Of a stretch of DNA of 64,000 nt, positions 10,272 to 21,199 are shown in pieces (the first letter of the stretch is position 1; every line of letters starts with the position of its first letter). A program made the translations under genes and the position numbers. The stretch comes from Bifiguratus adelaidae (taxonomy: Eukaryota > Mucoromycota > Endogonomycetes > Endogonales): contig MVBO01000028.1 of assembly GCA_002261195.1 (NCBI GenBank), positions 62,001 through 126,000 on the forward strand, given 5' to 3'. A model generated the notes under the pieces. That model ran no database searches. It was given only the letters and a program-made list of their open reading frames with translations, and was not told the origin of the DNA.

Positions 10272-12067
10272 TCAAGAAATATAACGCCAATCCGGATGCT
10301 AAAGAGGAAATTTTGGCGTCAATCAATGAAGGGGTGTAGGGGATAGAACAACATGACGCCACACTTACCCAATCAGCCGGTTCAGGGCGGCTCAACTCTT
10401 TCTGGTATTGTTCCGGAGTGAGGTTATCCCGGCGCCTATTCTCACGATTGAGGAGAATCTTGAAGACAAAGGCGGTCAAGGCACCGAAACCCATGAGGCA
10501 TGCGCAGATGGTATGACCGCGCGGGTAAAAGGGAGCGTCTTCGGCACGATATACTTGACCACCCAAGGCACCTCCAATGTTACCAAAGGAGATCATCAGC
10601 GCTGTAGCGACACCTCGCTTGGTGTGTCCACCGAAATTGATCGTGAACCAGGTCACCATGGCGGCAGCGTTGCTGAAAACGCCAGTAGTAGTAATGACTG
10701 GATGCCGTATGTGAGCTCGCCCACCTCTCATGATAGCAGCTTTTAACTTACCAGCCGCAATGTAAAGAGCTACCGCTCCTTTGCTTCGTAGGACAATGAG
10801 CAAAATGTAACCAAGCATGCCCAAAAGCATCAAAATGCCAATGTGAAGTCCACGCTCACGGAGGCGATCAGCACTGATTGAGGCAATGATGAGAGCCAAA
10901 CAGGCAATCGCAAAGGGGGGAGCAGACATAGCTTGTGCATTGACATTGGTGAATCCCATTCCATTGATGATGGACGGCAAAAAGAGACTCAAACTGTAGA
11001 GGGGAACCGCAGCGCAGATGTAAATGATGCAGTGGAAAGGTACCTTCCAGTCCAAAAAGGCGTCCTTGAACTGAACCCACGAAAAGTGCTTCTCACTGGC
11101 TGGTCCGGCATCGTGCGCAAGTCGGGCAACCAAATAGCTTCTCTCCTTCGCATTCAAGAATTTTGAGTTTTCGGGGAAATCGGGCAAATAAAAGTAGGCA
11201 ATAATGGCAATCACTGCTACTGGCGCTCCTCTGCAAAAATACGTTAACATACACACCAGAGTCCTCCACCGCGTCACTTACTCTAGAATAAAGAGCCATT
11301 GCCAGCCCGCCAGACCACGAATACCAGCCATTTGGACGATGCCGAAAGCCAACAGACCGCCCAACGCACCAGCCACCGTAGCGGCACCAAAAAAGATGGC
11401 GACACGGGAAGCTTGTTCGGATCTATTGTACCACAAGGACAAATAAAAGATCACACCAGGAAACAGTCCAGCTAGGCGGAGTTTAAATGGATGCATGCAG
11501 ATCAACTCCTTTCACACTAACCTTCGGCTACACCAAGGAAGAAGCGCGCGGCCAATAACCCAGCTGCATTTTTACAGGCGACCATACACATCATCACCAA
11601 TGACCACGCCACCATGACAATGGGGATCCATGTGCGCGGACCGATTTTCTTCATCAGAAGGTTTGACGGGATTTCAAATAGAATCTATGCGGGGTGAGTT
11701 GAGATGCGCTGAATCTTGCTGTGCGAGCTAACAACTCACATAGCCGATGAAGAAGATGGAAAGCGCCCAGTTGTACGTCGGTCCATCCACATTGAGGTCT
11801 ATGGTGATGTTGGCCAACTTGGCGTTGCCTAGACTACGTTGAGAGCGCGCCTCTCATGTACCACCTATTGGACTTGCCAATATTAACACGATCCAGAAAG
11901 GAGCAGAGATAAAGCAAAGAGAGGAACGGCAATAACTTCCAATCCAACTTGCGTATCAAGCGCCGGTCAAATGCTTCATCCTTGACAAAGTCCTCCTTGA
12001 AGGCCCCATTTTCCACCACCTCCACATTGGCGTCCGCCACCTGTTGCTTTTCGTCAAGAGCAGACAT
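10272..12067 (-). CDS. MFS transporter, Dal5/allantoate-permease (anion:cation symporter) family
   Basis: Plasma-membrane major facilitator of the fungal Dal5/Tna1/Seo1 type, which take up allantoate, nicotinate, biotin precursors or similar organic anions. The N-terminus has LLPFLSLLYLCSFLDRVNIG at the end of exon 1. Later exons give E-I-P-S-N, RFFLGVAEAGLFPG, and LPDFPE-N-S-K-F-L, all typical of this subfamily. The final exon is tiny: acceptor at about 10298, then H-P-D-W-R-Y-I-S and TGA at 10272-10274, matching the family's usual C-terminal NPDFRYxL-like ending. Reading through that intron instead gives a spurious 80-residue tail. The start is the ATG at 12065-12067. A TATA-like element is at 12108-12113. 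The substrate is unknown. Confidence 0.88.
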
Positions 12068-12679
12068 CCTCACGCTCAAGATGCAACAGACGATTTCTAG
12101 ATCAGAGTATATAGAAGAAGCGAAAGAAGCGAGAACAGTAGAGACAGAGGAGTGGGAGAATTTAAAGCATGCGGAAATGTGGTATGAAAGTCCTTACATC
12201 GGCTCGTCAGTCAAATGCATACCATTTTGGAAGTAAAGCGCGGAGATTATTTTTACCCTAAACCAGAGCGAGCGAATCTACCAGCGCGCTTGACTCTTGG
12301 CAGAGATGGACCCTACGCAAGTACTCAAACCGAAAGGTACATGCCATACAAGCCGTCAGTATGTCTGCAGTCATCTATACGGAGGCATTCTTAGACATAT
12401 TTTGCACGTTAGTCTCCGTGGGGATCTACATGCATTAGCGCTTGTCCCATTTAGGAAGGTCAGCCCACCCTCAATTATGCCATACAAGCCACATTCAAGT
12501 GGAACTACCGAGCACACCGTATCTACCCGCTCCTGATCGGCGGACGGTGACGTAGGCAATCATATTTGGCCAATCAGATGCATCACCGCGCTTGGCCGAG
12601 ATTACAAAGAACGAGTTGAAAGCAGTCCCTCGAAGGTATATAGGGACCCTTCACGGGGATAAGGACACATTTGTTTATC
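12068..12679. promoter_or_regulatory. Divergent promoter region, MFS permease and aldo-keto reductase
   Basis: About 610 bases. Each gene has its own TATA-like box: 12108-12113 (minus strand, 41 bases before the permease ATG) and 12637-12642 (plus strand, 38 bases before the reductase ATG). Nothing else is evident in between. Confidence 0.5.
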
Positions 12680-13807
12680 ATGGCTCAAGAAACTGATATG
12701 GAATACCGATACCTCGGCAACACCGGACTCAAGGTCTCTGTTCTCTCTCTTGGAGGATGGGTTACCTACGGTGGACAAGTGGGCGAGGACGCTTGCTACG
12801 AGTGTATGAAGTTGGCCTGGGACAATGGTGTCAACTTTTTCGATACCGCCGAGGTGTATGCTGGTAAAGTCAATGGCATGGTCGAGATGCATTAGTGGTG
12901 CTAAACCTGTGTATTTAGGCGGTCAGTCCGAGGTCGATATGGGCAAGGCGATCCGAAAGCTCGGCATTAAACGATCAGACGTGGTCGTATCCACCAAGAT
13001 CTTCTGGGGAGGAAAGGGCGTCAATGATCGTGGTCTTTCCCGTAAGCACATCATCGAAGGCTTGATGGCTTCATTGAAGCGCCTCGAGATGGATTATGTC
13101 GATATCGTTTTCGCTCACCGACCTGATCCCGAGACCCCGATGGAGGAAACCGTTCGGGCGTTCAACTACTGCATTGACAAGGGCTGGGTCTTTTACTGGG
13201 GTACCTCTGAGTGGAGCGCTCAACAGATTCAAGAGGCTTGCGCCATCGCTGACAAGTTCGGCTTGATCAAGCCCGTAGTTGAGGTAAGTGGTCGCACCCA
13301 AATGTCCAGATCAGGCATTCAATCTCCCGCTTGCAGCAACCTCAATACAACATGTTCCATCGTGAGCGTTTCGAGACCGAATACGAGCCCCTTTACAAGC
13401 AAATCGGCCTTGGCACCACCATCTGGTCACCTTTGGCTGGCGGTATCCTGACCGGCAAGTACAATGACGGTGTCCCTCAGGATTCCCGTTTCGCCATGAA
13501 GGACAATGAAATGATGAAGCGCTTCCGCGATGGCTTGTCCACGGAGGAAGGCAAAGCCAAGCTTGCTAAAGTGCGCAAGCTCGGTGAACTTGCCAAGAGA
13601 CTTGATACCACCACCGCTGCTTTGGCTTTGGCTTGGACCATCAAGAACAAGAATGTCAGCACGGTCATTATGGGTGCTTCCAAGCCCTCTCAAATCACCG
13701 ACAACGTGTCTGCCCTAAAGACGGTTCCCAAGCTGACGGATGAGATCATGGAGGAGATTGAAGGAATCTTGGACAACAAGCCCAAGCCTAATCCCACTTT
13801 CCGATAG
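12680..13807 (+). CDS. Aldo-keto reductase of the voltage-gated K+ channel beta-subunit type
   Basis: NADPH-dependent oxidoreductase of the AKR6/YghZ-like group (TIM barrel, cytosolic). Exon 1 has [12 protein letters not shown] and F-F-D-T-A-E-V-Y, with catalytic Asp and Tyr. Exon 2 (from about 12919) begins G-G-Q-S-E, then V-V-V-S-T-K (catalytic Lys) and F-A-H-R-P-D (catalytic His position), then G-T-S-E-W. Exon 3 (from about 13337) has [10 protein letters not shown] and [12 protein letters not shown], and ends [10 protein letters not shown] with the NADPH-binding Ser/Lys region. Total length is about 345 residues, normal for the family. The ATG at 12680 is used; an upstream TTG extends the frame by three codons only. 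Strong C-rich codon bias suggests high expression. The physiological substrate is unknown. Confidence 0.92.
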
Positions 13808-13885
13808 ATGTGTTGAGCATTCACATGTATATGAATAAATGTCCCTATCGATCCAAAAATACAACAGGGTAAAACATGGCCTCGT

Positions 13886-14609
13886 CTATTTTCTTCTATA
13901 ATTCTTCTTGCCCCAATCAAAAGGCACGTAGCGGTACTTGATCATGTGCTTGATTTGTCGCTTCATGGTGATGGCAAAGAGAATGCAGAAATACACCAGC
14001 AATATGGGCCAAAAGACCGGTACGTCAAAGATGGAAAAGAAGGTGCAGAACATGGAGATGAGGATGGCGCGTGTAGCGGCATGCCTATAGGGTTCGTCAG
14101 TCCAACAACAAGCCTGCCATGCGCTCCACGTACCAAAATTTGAACTCTGGCAATCGTCGAATAAACGGTTTGAACTCTTCGTCGCTCTTGGTAGGCAACG
14201 AAGGACCTTCTTCGATTTCTTGCTCTTGCAGATCCATCTCCAACGATGGATCAAATCTAGGTTGTAGAAAGGCTAGAAAGAGGTTGAGCAGGTAGATGCC
14301 TGGTATGGCGTTAGTGGTTGACGAATGAGTCGAGGGGTCGTCAGGACGTACCGAGAGCGTAGGTGACAATGTACCATCCTTGAGCAAGGAGGATACGAAG
14401 CATAAAGAGAACCAAAAGACCAGCGGTCACTGTCCATCGTTGGTAAATGTATGGCGTAATCTCGTCCAGGTACTGCCGATAACGCTAGAGGGGTTGTCAA
14501 TACCTGCGGCAACCCAAGTGATCAGCGCAAGTGGCCTTACTCGTTCAAACGCAGTCTTGTGGGCCATGAATTGACTAGCTGCGTTGTCATCATTCAGATT
14601 TCCGTCCAT
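13886..14609 (-). CDS. RER1: Rer1, ER-membrane-protein retrieval receptor
   Basis: Golgi four-span membrane protein that returns escaped ER membrane proteins in COPI vesicles. Four exons spell the full family pattern. These are [10 protein letters not shown] at the start (ATG 14607-14609), [32 protein letters not shown], and [19 protein letters not shown]. Then come [36 protein letters not shown], and [15 protein letters not shown], ending in a basic tail (GKKNYRRK). The length of about 190 residues is normal. The 90-base in-frame extension upstream starts with TTG and is not conserved in character. It converges on the aldo-keto reductase with 78 bases between. Confidence 0.95.
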
Positions 14610-14882
14610 CTCGCCAATAGTTGTGTTCAAGGTTGGCTGAAAATGGGATTTTGGTGGAAAACGTTTTGAATGTTTCTGATCATAGCCAATGTCTCTCAAC
14701 CACGATAACTAGGGGGAACAAAATGGGACTAAGAGGATTGCGTAATATTGTGGAAAAGCCATTGTATTGCTTTGTATCTCTATGCTTTTATATTCTCTAT
14801 GTGCAAATGAACGACAGGGAAGAAGAGACGACTGCTCTAGTGTGCCGTCAGGTCCGCCACGTGCAAGGTTGATGCGAATAAT

Positions 14883-15574
14883 CTAAACAGACTCAAAGTA
14901 CTTCTTGGAGTTCTTGGTATCGATAGTCTTACCACCCTTGGTCCAGTTGGCAGGGCAGACTTCACCGTGCTTTGGGAAAAGACGTCAGTTACCCGGTACT
15001 CCAAACAAGACTATTTCACACCTACCTCATCAGTGAACTGGAAAGCCTCGATCAAACGGAGGGTCTCATCGACAGAGCGACCTACAGGCAAGTCGTTGAT
15101 GGTGATTTGACGAATGATGCCCTTAGGATCAATGATGAAGAGACCACGAAGAGCGACACCGGCCTCCTCGATAAGGACACCGTAGTCACGGGCAATGTTC
15201 TTAGTCATATCGGAGATGATGGGGATCTTCATCTCACCGAGGCCGCCCTGCTTTCTGGGTTGGTTGACCCAAGCCAAGTGAGAGTATTCTATGCAGACCG
15301 TCAGTATCGTGAAACAGCCCCGGTATATGTGCATGTGGCGCTTACCGGAATCACACGAGGCAGCGATGACAGCAGTGTTCAAGGCCTTAAACTCCTCGAT
15401 GCGATCAGAGAAGGCAATGATCTCGGTAGGGCAAACAAAGGTGAAGTCCATGGGGTACCAGAAAAAGACGACATATTGACCCTTGTACTCATCGAGAGAC
15501 ACTTGCTTGAAGCCACCATCAACAACAGCGGTGGCCTTGAAGGAAGGAGCCGGCTTTTGAACTTGAGCAACCAT
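14883..15574 (-). CDS. TSA1: 2-Cys peroxiredoxin (thioredoxin peroxidase)
   Basis: Cytosolic typical 2-Cys peroxiredoxin reducing H2O2 and hydroperoxides with thioredoxin as donor. Three exons. The peroxidatic Cys is in D-F-T-F-V-C-P-T-E (C48) and the resolving Cys in the last exon, H-G-E-V-C-P-A-N-W (about 14883-14975). Also seen are S-D-S-H-L/E-Y-S-H-L-A-W and G-L-F-I-I-D-P-K-G, and R-S-V-D-E-T-L-R. The C-terminal Y-F helix (KKYFESV) is that of the oxidation-sensitive eukaryotic type. Total about 198 residues, as expected. Codon use is strongly biased, producing a long antisense open frame that is a shadow. A TATA box (15624-15632) lies about 50 bases before the start. Confidence 0.96.
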
Positions 15575-16513
15575 GATGGCACAGAGATAAACAGGAGTTC
15601 GAGATTAGCGCCAGCAATCCCGCTTTTATATACGGTGGCTTTTTCGATTTAATTCATTATGGCCCGGCTTACGAAATCTTTTCCGCGAGATAAGTTTGGG
15701 AAAGTGTATGGCAGAGAAACGTTTGATCCCCGAGACTTTGCTGTCTCTAGATCAACATGGTGCCCCATAATGCCACATGTATACTAGATGATGGAGATCA
15801 TCCATTGCAACGGCTCTCTTGGCCCCAGCAACATGCTTTTTGGTGGCGCTGAACCCTGTTACTCTTTTGGTCAACAATGGACGCCGTGCTCGTTTCATCC
15901 CCCCTCTCGTCCCCTTTTACAGACTTTTCCAGGGACAGCGAATAATAATGTACGGTATTGATCGTGGCAATTGGCATGACGTCTTTCATTGCAAAGTGCA
16001 CGAGTCTCGCACCGAGTAATATATATATACCGCTATCGGTGGCAAGGACATGACCGTCTGCTTGGCCGATCCTACATCCTACATATTTGCGAATCCCCTG
16101 GAAAGCCTATACGGTAGTGGCCGAGTTCCCAATGATTTTTGGCCCTGTCTGATTGGCTCCTTGTAGTGATTTGCCAAACAACGCATCGGATCAGACATAT
16201 CATGGATACGCCATCTGTTTCCAGTGAATGGTTCGTCCATCATGTCTACGGAATGGCACATGATCTGTTCTTGCTTAACAGTAGGCTCAGTGCGCGCAAG
16301 CAATACACACGCAACGTGTCAAAAACACGCTGTGTCGATCCCCACAGCGCGAGTCAATCTCCCCTAACCCAAACCATGGCTATAGAATATTGTGTTCGGG
16401 GGAATTTTGCGCAAGTTCTCTAGCACCTTTTTTTCCGTTTGTGTTTGCACTCTTTTTTCCCGTCTGCTCTCTCTCTCTCTCTGCACGGGGAGTGAGTATA
16501 TACATAGAACAGC
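15575..16513. promoter_or_regulatory. Divergent promoter region, peroxiredoxin and oxysterol-binding protein
   Basis: About 940 bases, the longest gap in the window. It holds TATATAAAA in minus orientation at 15624-15632 for the peroxiredoxin. A near-CRE TGACGTCT lies at about 15977, and a CT-dinucleotide pyrimidine tract at about 16465-16482 just before the OSBP start. No coding or RNA gene is recognisable. Confidence 0.5.
15624..15632 (-). promoter_or_regulatory. TATA box of the peroxiredoxin gene
   Basis: TATATAAAA on the minus strand, about 50 bases upstream of the ATG. It is a perfect TATA consensus before a gene whose codon use suggests high expression. Confidence 0.55.
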
Positions 16514-18099
16514 ATGTCTGGCACTACAACGCCATCTTCAATATCACGAACGCATTCACCTACGCACAGTCCTCACATAGGTGAGCTGGATACAACGGAC
16601 CTTCCTCCCCCACCGGCGGACGCACCGCCAGCAAACAGCGAAAATGTGGCAAACTTTCGCAGTTTCATGAAAACACTTGCAAGCTTCACTGGCGACTTGT
16701 CGTCCATGACGTGTCCGTCCTTTTTGCTCAGTCCTATATCGGTGCTCGAATACTCGTAAGTGTTGCCGATTGGGGTTTAAAGCTCTCATTGGCGCGATGC
16801 TTGTGCTTGGCTATTCTCGTGTGCTAATGTCGAGTCTGCTCATCATGGAACATGCGCGAGGTGTTTGCAGCAGCCTTTGAGAAATTCCACCCCGCACTCA
16901 ATCGCTTGGCCGGAAACTGACCCTTGCATTTGGTCTTTAGGGGCTACTGGTGCGATTATCCCAATCTTCTTGCCGCCATTACGCAATTCAATGATCCAGA
17001 GGATCGCATGATTGCTTGCGTCAAGTGGTTCATCTCGTCCCTTGCCGGTTCCTACACGTCACGCGTTCAAAAACACAAGGGAGAATGGGAGAAGAAGCCA
17101 TACAACCCCGTGTTGGGCGAACAGTATTTTGCCAAATGGGCGGACGTGGATGGTTCAGGTGAAACGGAGATGATCTGTGAGCAGGTCTCTCATCATCCTC
17201 CGGTTTCGGCCTTCTACATTGAGAACAAGAAGCACGGCATTTACGTGAATGATCACAATGGTCAAAAGTCAGGCGTCAAGGGTGTCAGCGTACACGTGGA
17301 TCAAGTCGGTCATGGTACCATCCATCTCATGCAACGTGACGGAGAGATGTACTACTTTACGTTGCCAAGTTTGGTTGTCAATGGTCTTTGGTACGCTGCT
17401 CCCTATCTCGAGCTCACTGGTACAACCTATATTGTCTCTACCTCGGGTTTCACCAGCATTATCGAATTCTCGGGCAAGTCTTGGTTGGGTGGTGGCGAAC
17501 GACACCACTTTAAGGCAACCATTCAACGTACAGGTCCTTCACCCAACGGTAGCGTAAAGAGCGGTCGCAGCACGCCATCCGCAGAAAAATCTCATCACCA
17601 TGGTCCCGGGAAGCTGGTCAAGAACTTGTCTTCCGTCAGCATCAACTCGGACAAATCTCACAAGGATAGCCATGTCATTATTGAAGGTCAATGGTCCGGT
17701 GCCTCCACCATCATTCGTTCCGGACATTCGAAATCTTCCGCCGTTCCATTCTATGACACCTCTGTCCATCAACCTGAACCCCGCATCATCAAGCCACTTG
17801 AAGAACAAGGAGAATTGGAGTCTCACAGAGTATGGAAAGCCACATCCTACGCCATCATTGCAGGCGATTACCAGTTAGCCAGTGCTGAAAAGTCCAAGCT
17901 GGAGAATGGAAAGCGTGCCGAGCGCAAAGCTCGCGAAGGGCGTGGTGAAAAATGGACGCCAGCCTTGTTTGAAGATGTCGAAGACGATGAAGAACTCCGA
18001 GCTCTACAAGAAGTCGTCACCGTGACGCTTAAAGGCAAAATCAGGGACACCGTAGGTCGCGGATGGGTGGCCAAACGATTCATCGAGATGCGTAATTAA
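16514..18099 (+). CDS. Oxysterol-binding protein, short Osh4/Kes1 type
   Basis: Lipid-transfer protein exchanging sterol for PI4P between ER and Golgi/plasma membrane. Exon 1 (16514-16755) has a Pro/Ser-rich start and a lid-like segment ending SPISVLEYS. Exon 2 (16941-18099) starts G-Y-W-C-D-Y-P. It carries WFISSLAGSY, K-P-Y-N-P-V-L-G-E and the diagnostic signature E-Q-V-S-H-H-P-P. No PH or ankyrin domain is present. About 466 residues, slightly longer than Kes1 because of a Ser/His-rich stretch near residues 285-320. The 185-base intron is longer than its neighbours. It contains an open stretch (ATG near 16853, R-E-V-F-A-A-A-F-E-K-F) that could be a skipped exon, but splicing it out keeps the conserved S-x-Y-W junction. 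Confidence 0.93.
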
Positions 18100-18253
18100 G
18101 GAAGAGAAGAGAGCAAAAGGTGCTATGTATACGTACACATTGGATGGCGTTGGTATTCATCATATTGGTACACGGTTAGAGAGAAAAGGGGGTGTGGATC
18201 TCGAATGGTAGAGTAATCAAAAAGCAAAGTTGTATTCTCCTAAGTCGTGCGCT

Positions 18254-18549
18254 TCACATGTGCCCGTCCACTTGGCCACCGTTTCGTTCAGTCAGCACCC
18301 GAGTAGCTGCCATAAATCTAGGCGAGGGTCAGCGACCTTCACCACCATGTCCCACACTTACATGGAGCCGTGAACAGCGCCTAATCGCGCTATATAAGGT
18401 GTCTGCTTCGTGGTCGTATTGACGTGATTAGATAGTGTATTCACATTGTGTTGTAACTTCTCCAATTGTCTAGCAAGGTTCGTATAGGACTCTTTCTTGG
18501 GCGGGTGAGCCACGGAGGCATACATGGAGACGCGCGGTGCTTTGTCCAT
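18254..18549 (-). CDS. HSK3: DASH/Dam1 complex subunit Hsk3
   Basis: Small 83-residue protein of the DASH complex, the fungal ring that couples kinetochores to spindle microtubules. Exon 1 is 18549-18362: MDKAPRVSMYASVAHPPK, then LARQLEKLQHNVNTLSNHV and a heptad helix ending ARLGAVHGS. Exon 2 is 18317-18254 and restores I-F-M-A-A-T-R-V-L. The family core L-x-x-L-G-x-x-H-x-S-L-F-M-A-A-S-x-V-L is matched across the splice. Too short and split for a simple ORF scan. It is divergent from the BRAP2-like gene with 71 bases between start codons. The M at residue 9 is an alternative start. Confidence 0.82.
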
Positions 18550-18620
18550 GAAGCTAAGCGCGAGTCAAAAATTGCCTTTTGTGGCCTTCTACTGGAGAGT
18601 CGTGGCAAAGGCAATGCGGC
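18550..18620. promoter_or_regulatory. Compact bidirectional promoter, Hsk3 and BRAP2/Etp1
   Basis: Only 71 bases separate the two divergent ATGs, so both promoters must share this interval or lie within the opposing gene's leader or coding sequence. No TATA box is obvious. Confidence 0.5.
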
Positions 18621-21100
18621 ATGTACTATTACCACCTAAAACTCGAGATATATAGTCCTGAACAAGAGTACGGTACGCTCGCAGAATCACTAGAACTGTC
18701 AAAGAAGGAGGCAAGAGAGTTACGGCAGTTGCACGAATCCGTTCGCCAGATTTCTAAAGCAACGCTAAGAGACCTCTTTGAGCCACTGCCGTCCCAGTCC
18801 ACGCCAATAACACCTCAAGCCGGAAGGTTTCCGGAAGAGAACACCTTTGAAGCTTATAAAGCCTCTCTACGAAAGAAGGCTGTGCTCAACACCTCCAAGC
18901 AGGACAAGGCGTATAGTCTCAATCCTCGTTACCCTAGCAAGGAAGGCAAACCCAACGTTCCACCAACACCAGCCCCTCGCTCCTCCTCTGAGCAACACCC
19001 TACACGAGACACGGCTTCTAGCACAGGGCATTCTAGGAGGGCCAAACACTTCGATCCGAGATTCAAGAAGCTCGAGATTGATTGGATTGAGAACACATTT
19101 GGATCTGAGGACGTAAAGACGACGCGAAGCGCTTCAGAGATCGTCAACGTCATGAATTACGCTGCCATTGCGAAATCAGGCACCGCTCAAAACCTTGCTG
19201 TCGGCAACGATGGAGGAAAGATCAATGCGACAACCGTCTCTAAAGGTCCGTCAGGTCTGCTGAGTACCACATCAGGCAGTTGTCAGCTTGGATACGGCAT
19301 TCTACACTTGTATCGCGAATCCAAAGAAATTGGCAAGGAGGAGGAACCGGGACGACTCGTAGGAGCCATGCAAGACGTGGAACATGTCGACGGCCAAGCC
19401 TCAACATCGGGAACCAAAGGCAAACCGGATGGAGAACAAGGACTCATTATCTGCATCCTTGCAGTTCCCTCGTACATGTCCGCATCCGACTTTTTGCAAT
19501 TTGTAGCGCCTGTGCATGAATGCGTCAGTCATTACAGGATTATACGGTAAGACGCTTAGCAGCGATCAGCCATGCTCCTTCTCACCTCCCTCCCAGCGAC
19601 GAATCACCCAACAAGTACATGGTTCTGATGCGCTTTCGTGACTCATTATCGGCACGCGAATTCTACGACATGTACAATGGAAAAGCATTCAGTTCATTAG
19701 AGGTGGGTTTAGTCACTCCAATCTTAGGAATGTAGGTTCACGTCCCGGATAGCCTGAAATTTGCAATACTGTATATGTCAAATCCATCTCCTTCGATCAC
19801 CACTCTATTCCGCCTTACGCCTTTCCCTTTACATCCGAAGACACGAACAAGCTCGATGATACCGCAGTAAGGCGACTCGCACCCGCAACGTTTGACGACG
19901 GTACACCTACGGATCAACTGTACGAATTACCAACTTGTCCAGTATGCCTGGAGAGAATGGATGCCAGCGTTACAGGCTTACTCACCATCATGTGCCAACA
20001 TACATTCCATTGCTATTGTCTAAGTCGATGGGCCGATGGAAGGTAAGTAAGGCATGTTGGTCTGACGGAGATGGTTGATATTTGATACACAGCTGCCCTG
20101 TATGTCGATATTCCCAACAAAAGTCGAGGCGGCCGATGACGCCAAGCACTGGACAAAGTACAGCACCTAATGCAGATGGATACTCGGGCAACGAATGCTC
20201 CATATGTGGTACCAGTGAAAACCTGTGGATATGTCTGATTTGTGGACATATTGGTTGTGGACGATATCAGGAAGCACATGCTTATCATCACTATCGAGAG
20301 ACCGATCACCTTTACGCTCTTGAGATTGAAACACAACGTGTGTGGGATTACATTGGTGACGGGTAGGTTCAGCTGGCTGCTCTCTGTGATATTGATGGTT
20401 AAACGGTACTCCTAGGTATGTTCATCGACTTATCCAGAACAAGGCGGATGGAAAGCTGGTCGAGCTCCCAAGTGCAAATACCAGCAATGACGATGAGGAA
20501 CAAGGTCAAGGCGCACAAGTAAGTTCTTTGCACCCTGCAACCTTTCTGGTATTCACCCTTTTATAGAAAAAGCTAGAGCAAATGTCGCTCGAATACACGT
20601 ATCTCCTCACTTCCCAGTTAGACTCCCAACGATCTTACTATGAGGAGCAGCTCACCCAGGTCACCACACAATTCTCTGCAGTGTCGCAGCAACTGAAACA
20701 AATCAATCTCGAATTAACGAATTTACGCATGGAGAACATGACATTGCGCGAGGCACAAAATGATCTCCAAAAGGTAGACAAAGATCTCCGTACACTGCTG
20801 GATCAAACACGACAAACAGCACAGAAGAAGCAAAAGGAGCTGACCGCAAAGCTAATATCAACGGAGAAGAATTACGAGGAAGAAAAGCGCTTGAACGAGA
20901 TGCTATTAGAGAACGTCAAGACCATGAAAACCAAATTGCAGGACCTGGAGACCGAAAATGCCAGTCTTAAAGAAGAAAATAGGGATCTCATGTTCTTTCT
21001 CAGTACTAGAGACAAAGTAGAGGAAGTTCCAGAGCTAGCGAATGGTAGTGTAGGCGTTGTAGCTGAGCCCAAGCGACATCGACGCAAGGTTAAAAAGTAG
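18621..21100 (+). CDS. ETP1: BRAP2/Etp1-type RING and ZnF-UBP protein
   Basis: Cytoplasmic E3-like protein of the BRCA1-associated protein 2 family (yeast Etp1; in animals a Ras-responsive regulator). Domain order is typical. First comes an N-terminal region ([10 protein letters not shown]). Then a BRAP2 RRM-like domain ([19 protein letters not shown], about 19455-19735). Then a RING-H2 (C-P-V-C-L-E-R-M ... C-Q-H-T-F-H-C ... C-P-V-C-R, 19940-20110). Then a ubiquitin-binding ZnF-UBP (C-S-I-C ... [11 protein letters not shown], 20195-20330). Last comes a long coiled coil (20580-21010) and basic tail HRRKVKK. Introns lie near 19547-19597, 19735-19790, 20043-20093, 20365-20415 and 20520-20567. 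The ATG at 18621 fits the family start; the upstream in-frame extension begins with TTG. Confidence 0.93.
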
Positions 21101-21129
21101 AAGCGTTAAGGCGATCCCTTCGAATTTCG

Positions 21130-21137
21130 TGACGTCA
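21130..21137. promoter_or_regulatory. TGACGTCA palindrome upstream of NDUFV1
   Basis: Exact CRE-like octamer in the 99-base gap between the BRAP2-like stop and the NDUFV1 start, 63 bases before that ATG. Confidence 0.5.
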
Positions 21138-21199
21138 CCTATTTTTGATTTAAGGTCGCAAGTCTCGAGCGCGATCGCTAGTAAATAGAGTGAACGCAG

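Noticed and set aside
14972-15652. 226-codon plus-strand frame opposite the peroxiredoxin gene
   Set aside because: It spans the peroxiredoxin introns and exons on the other strand with no recognisable motif.
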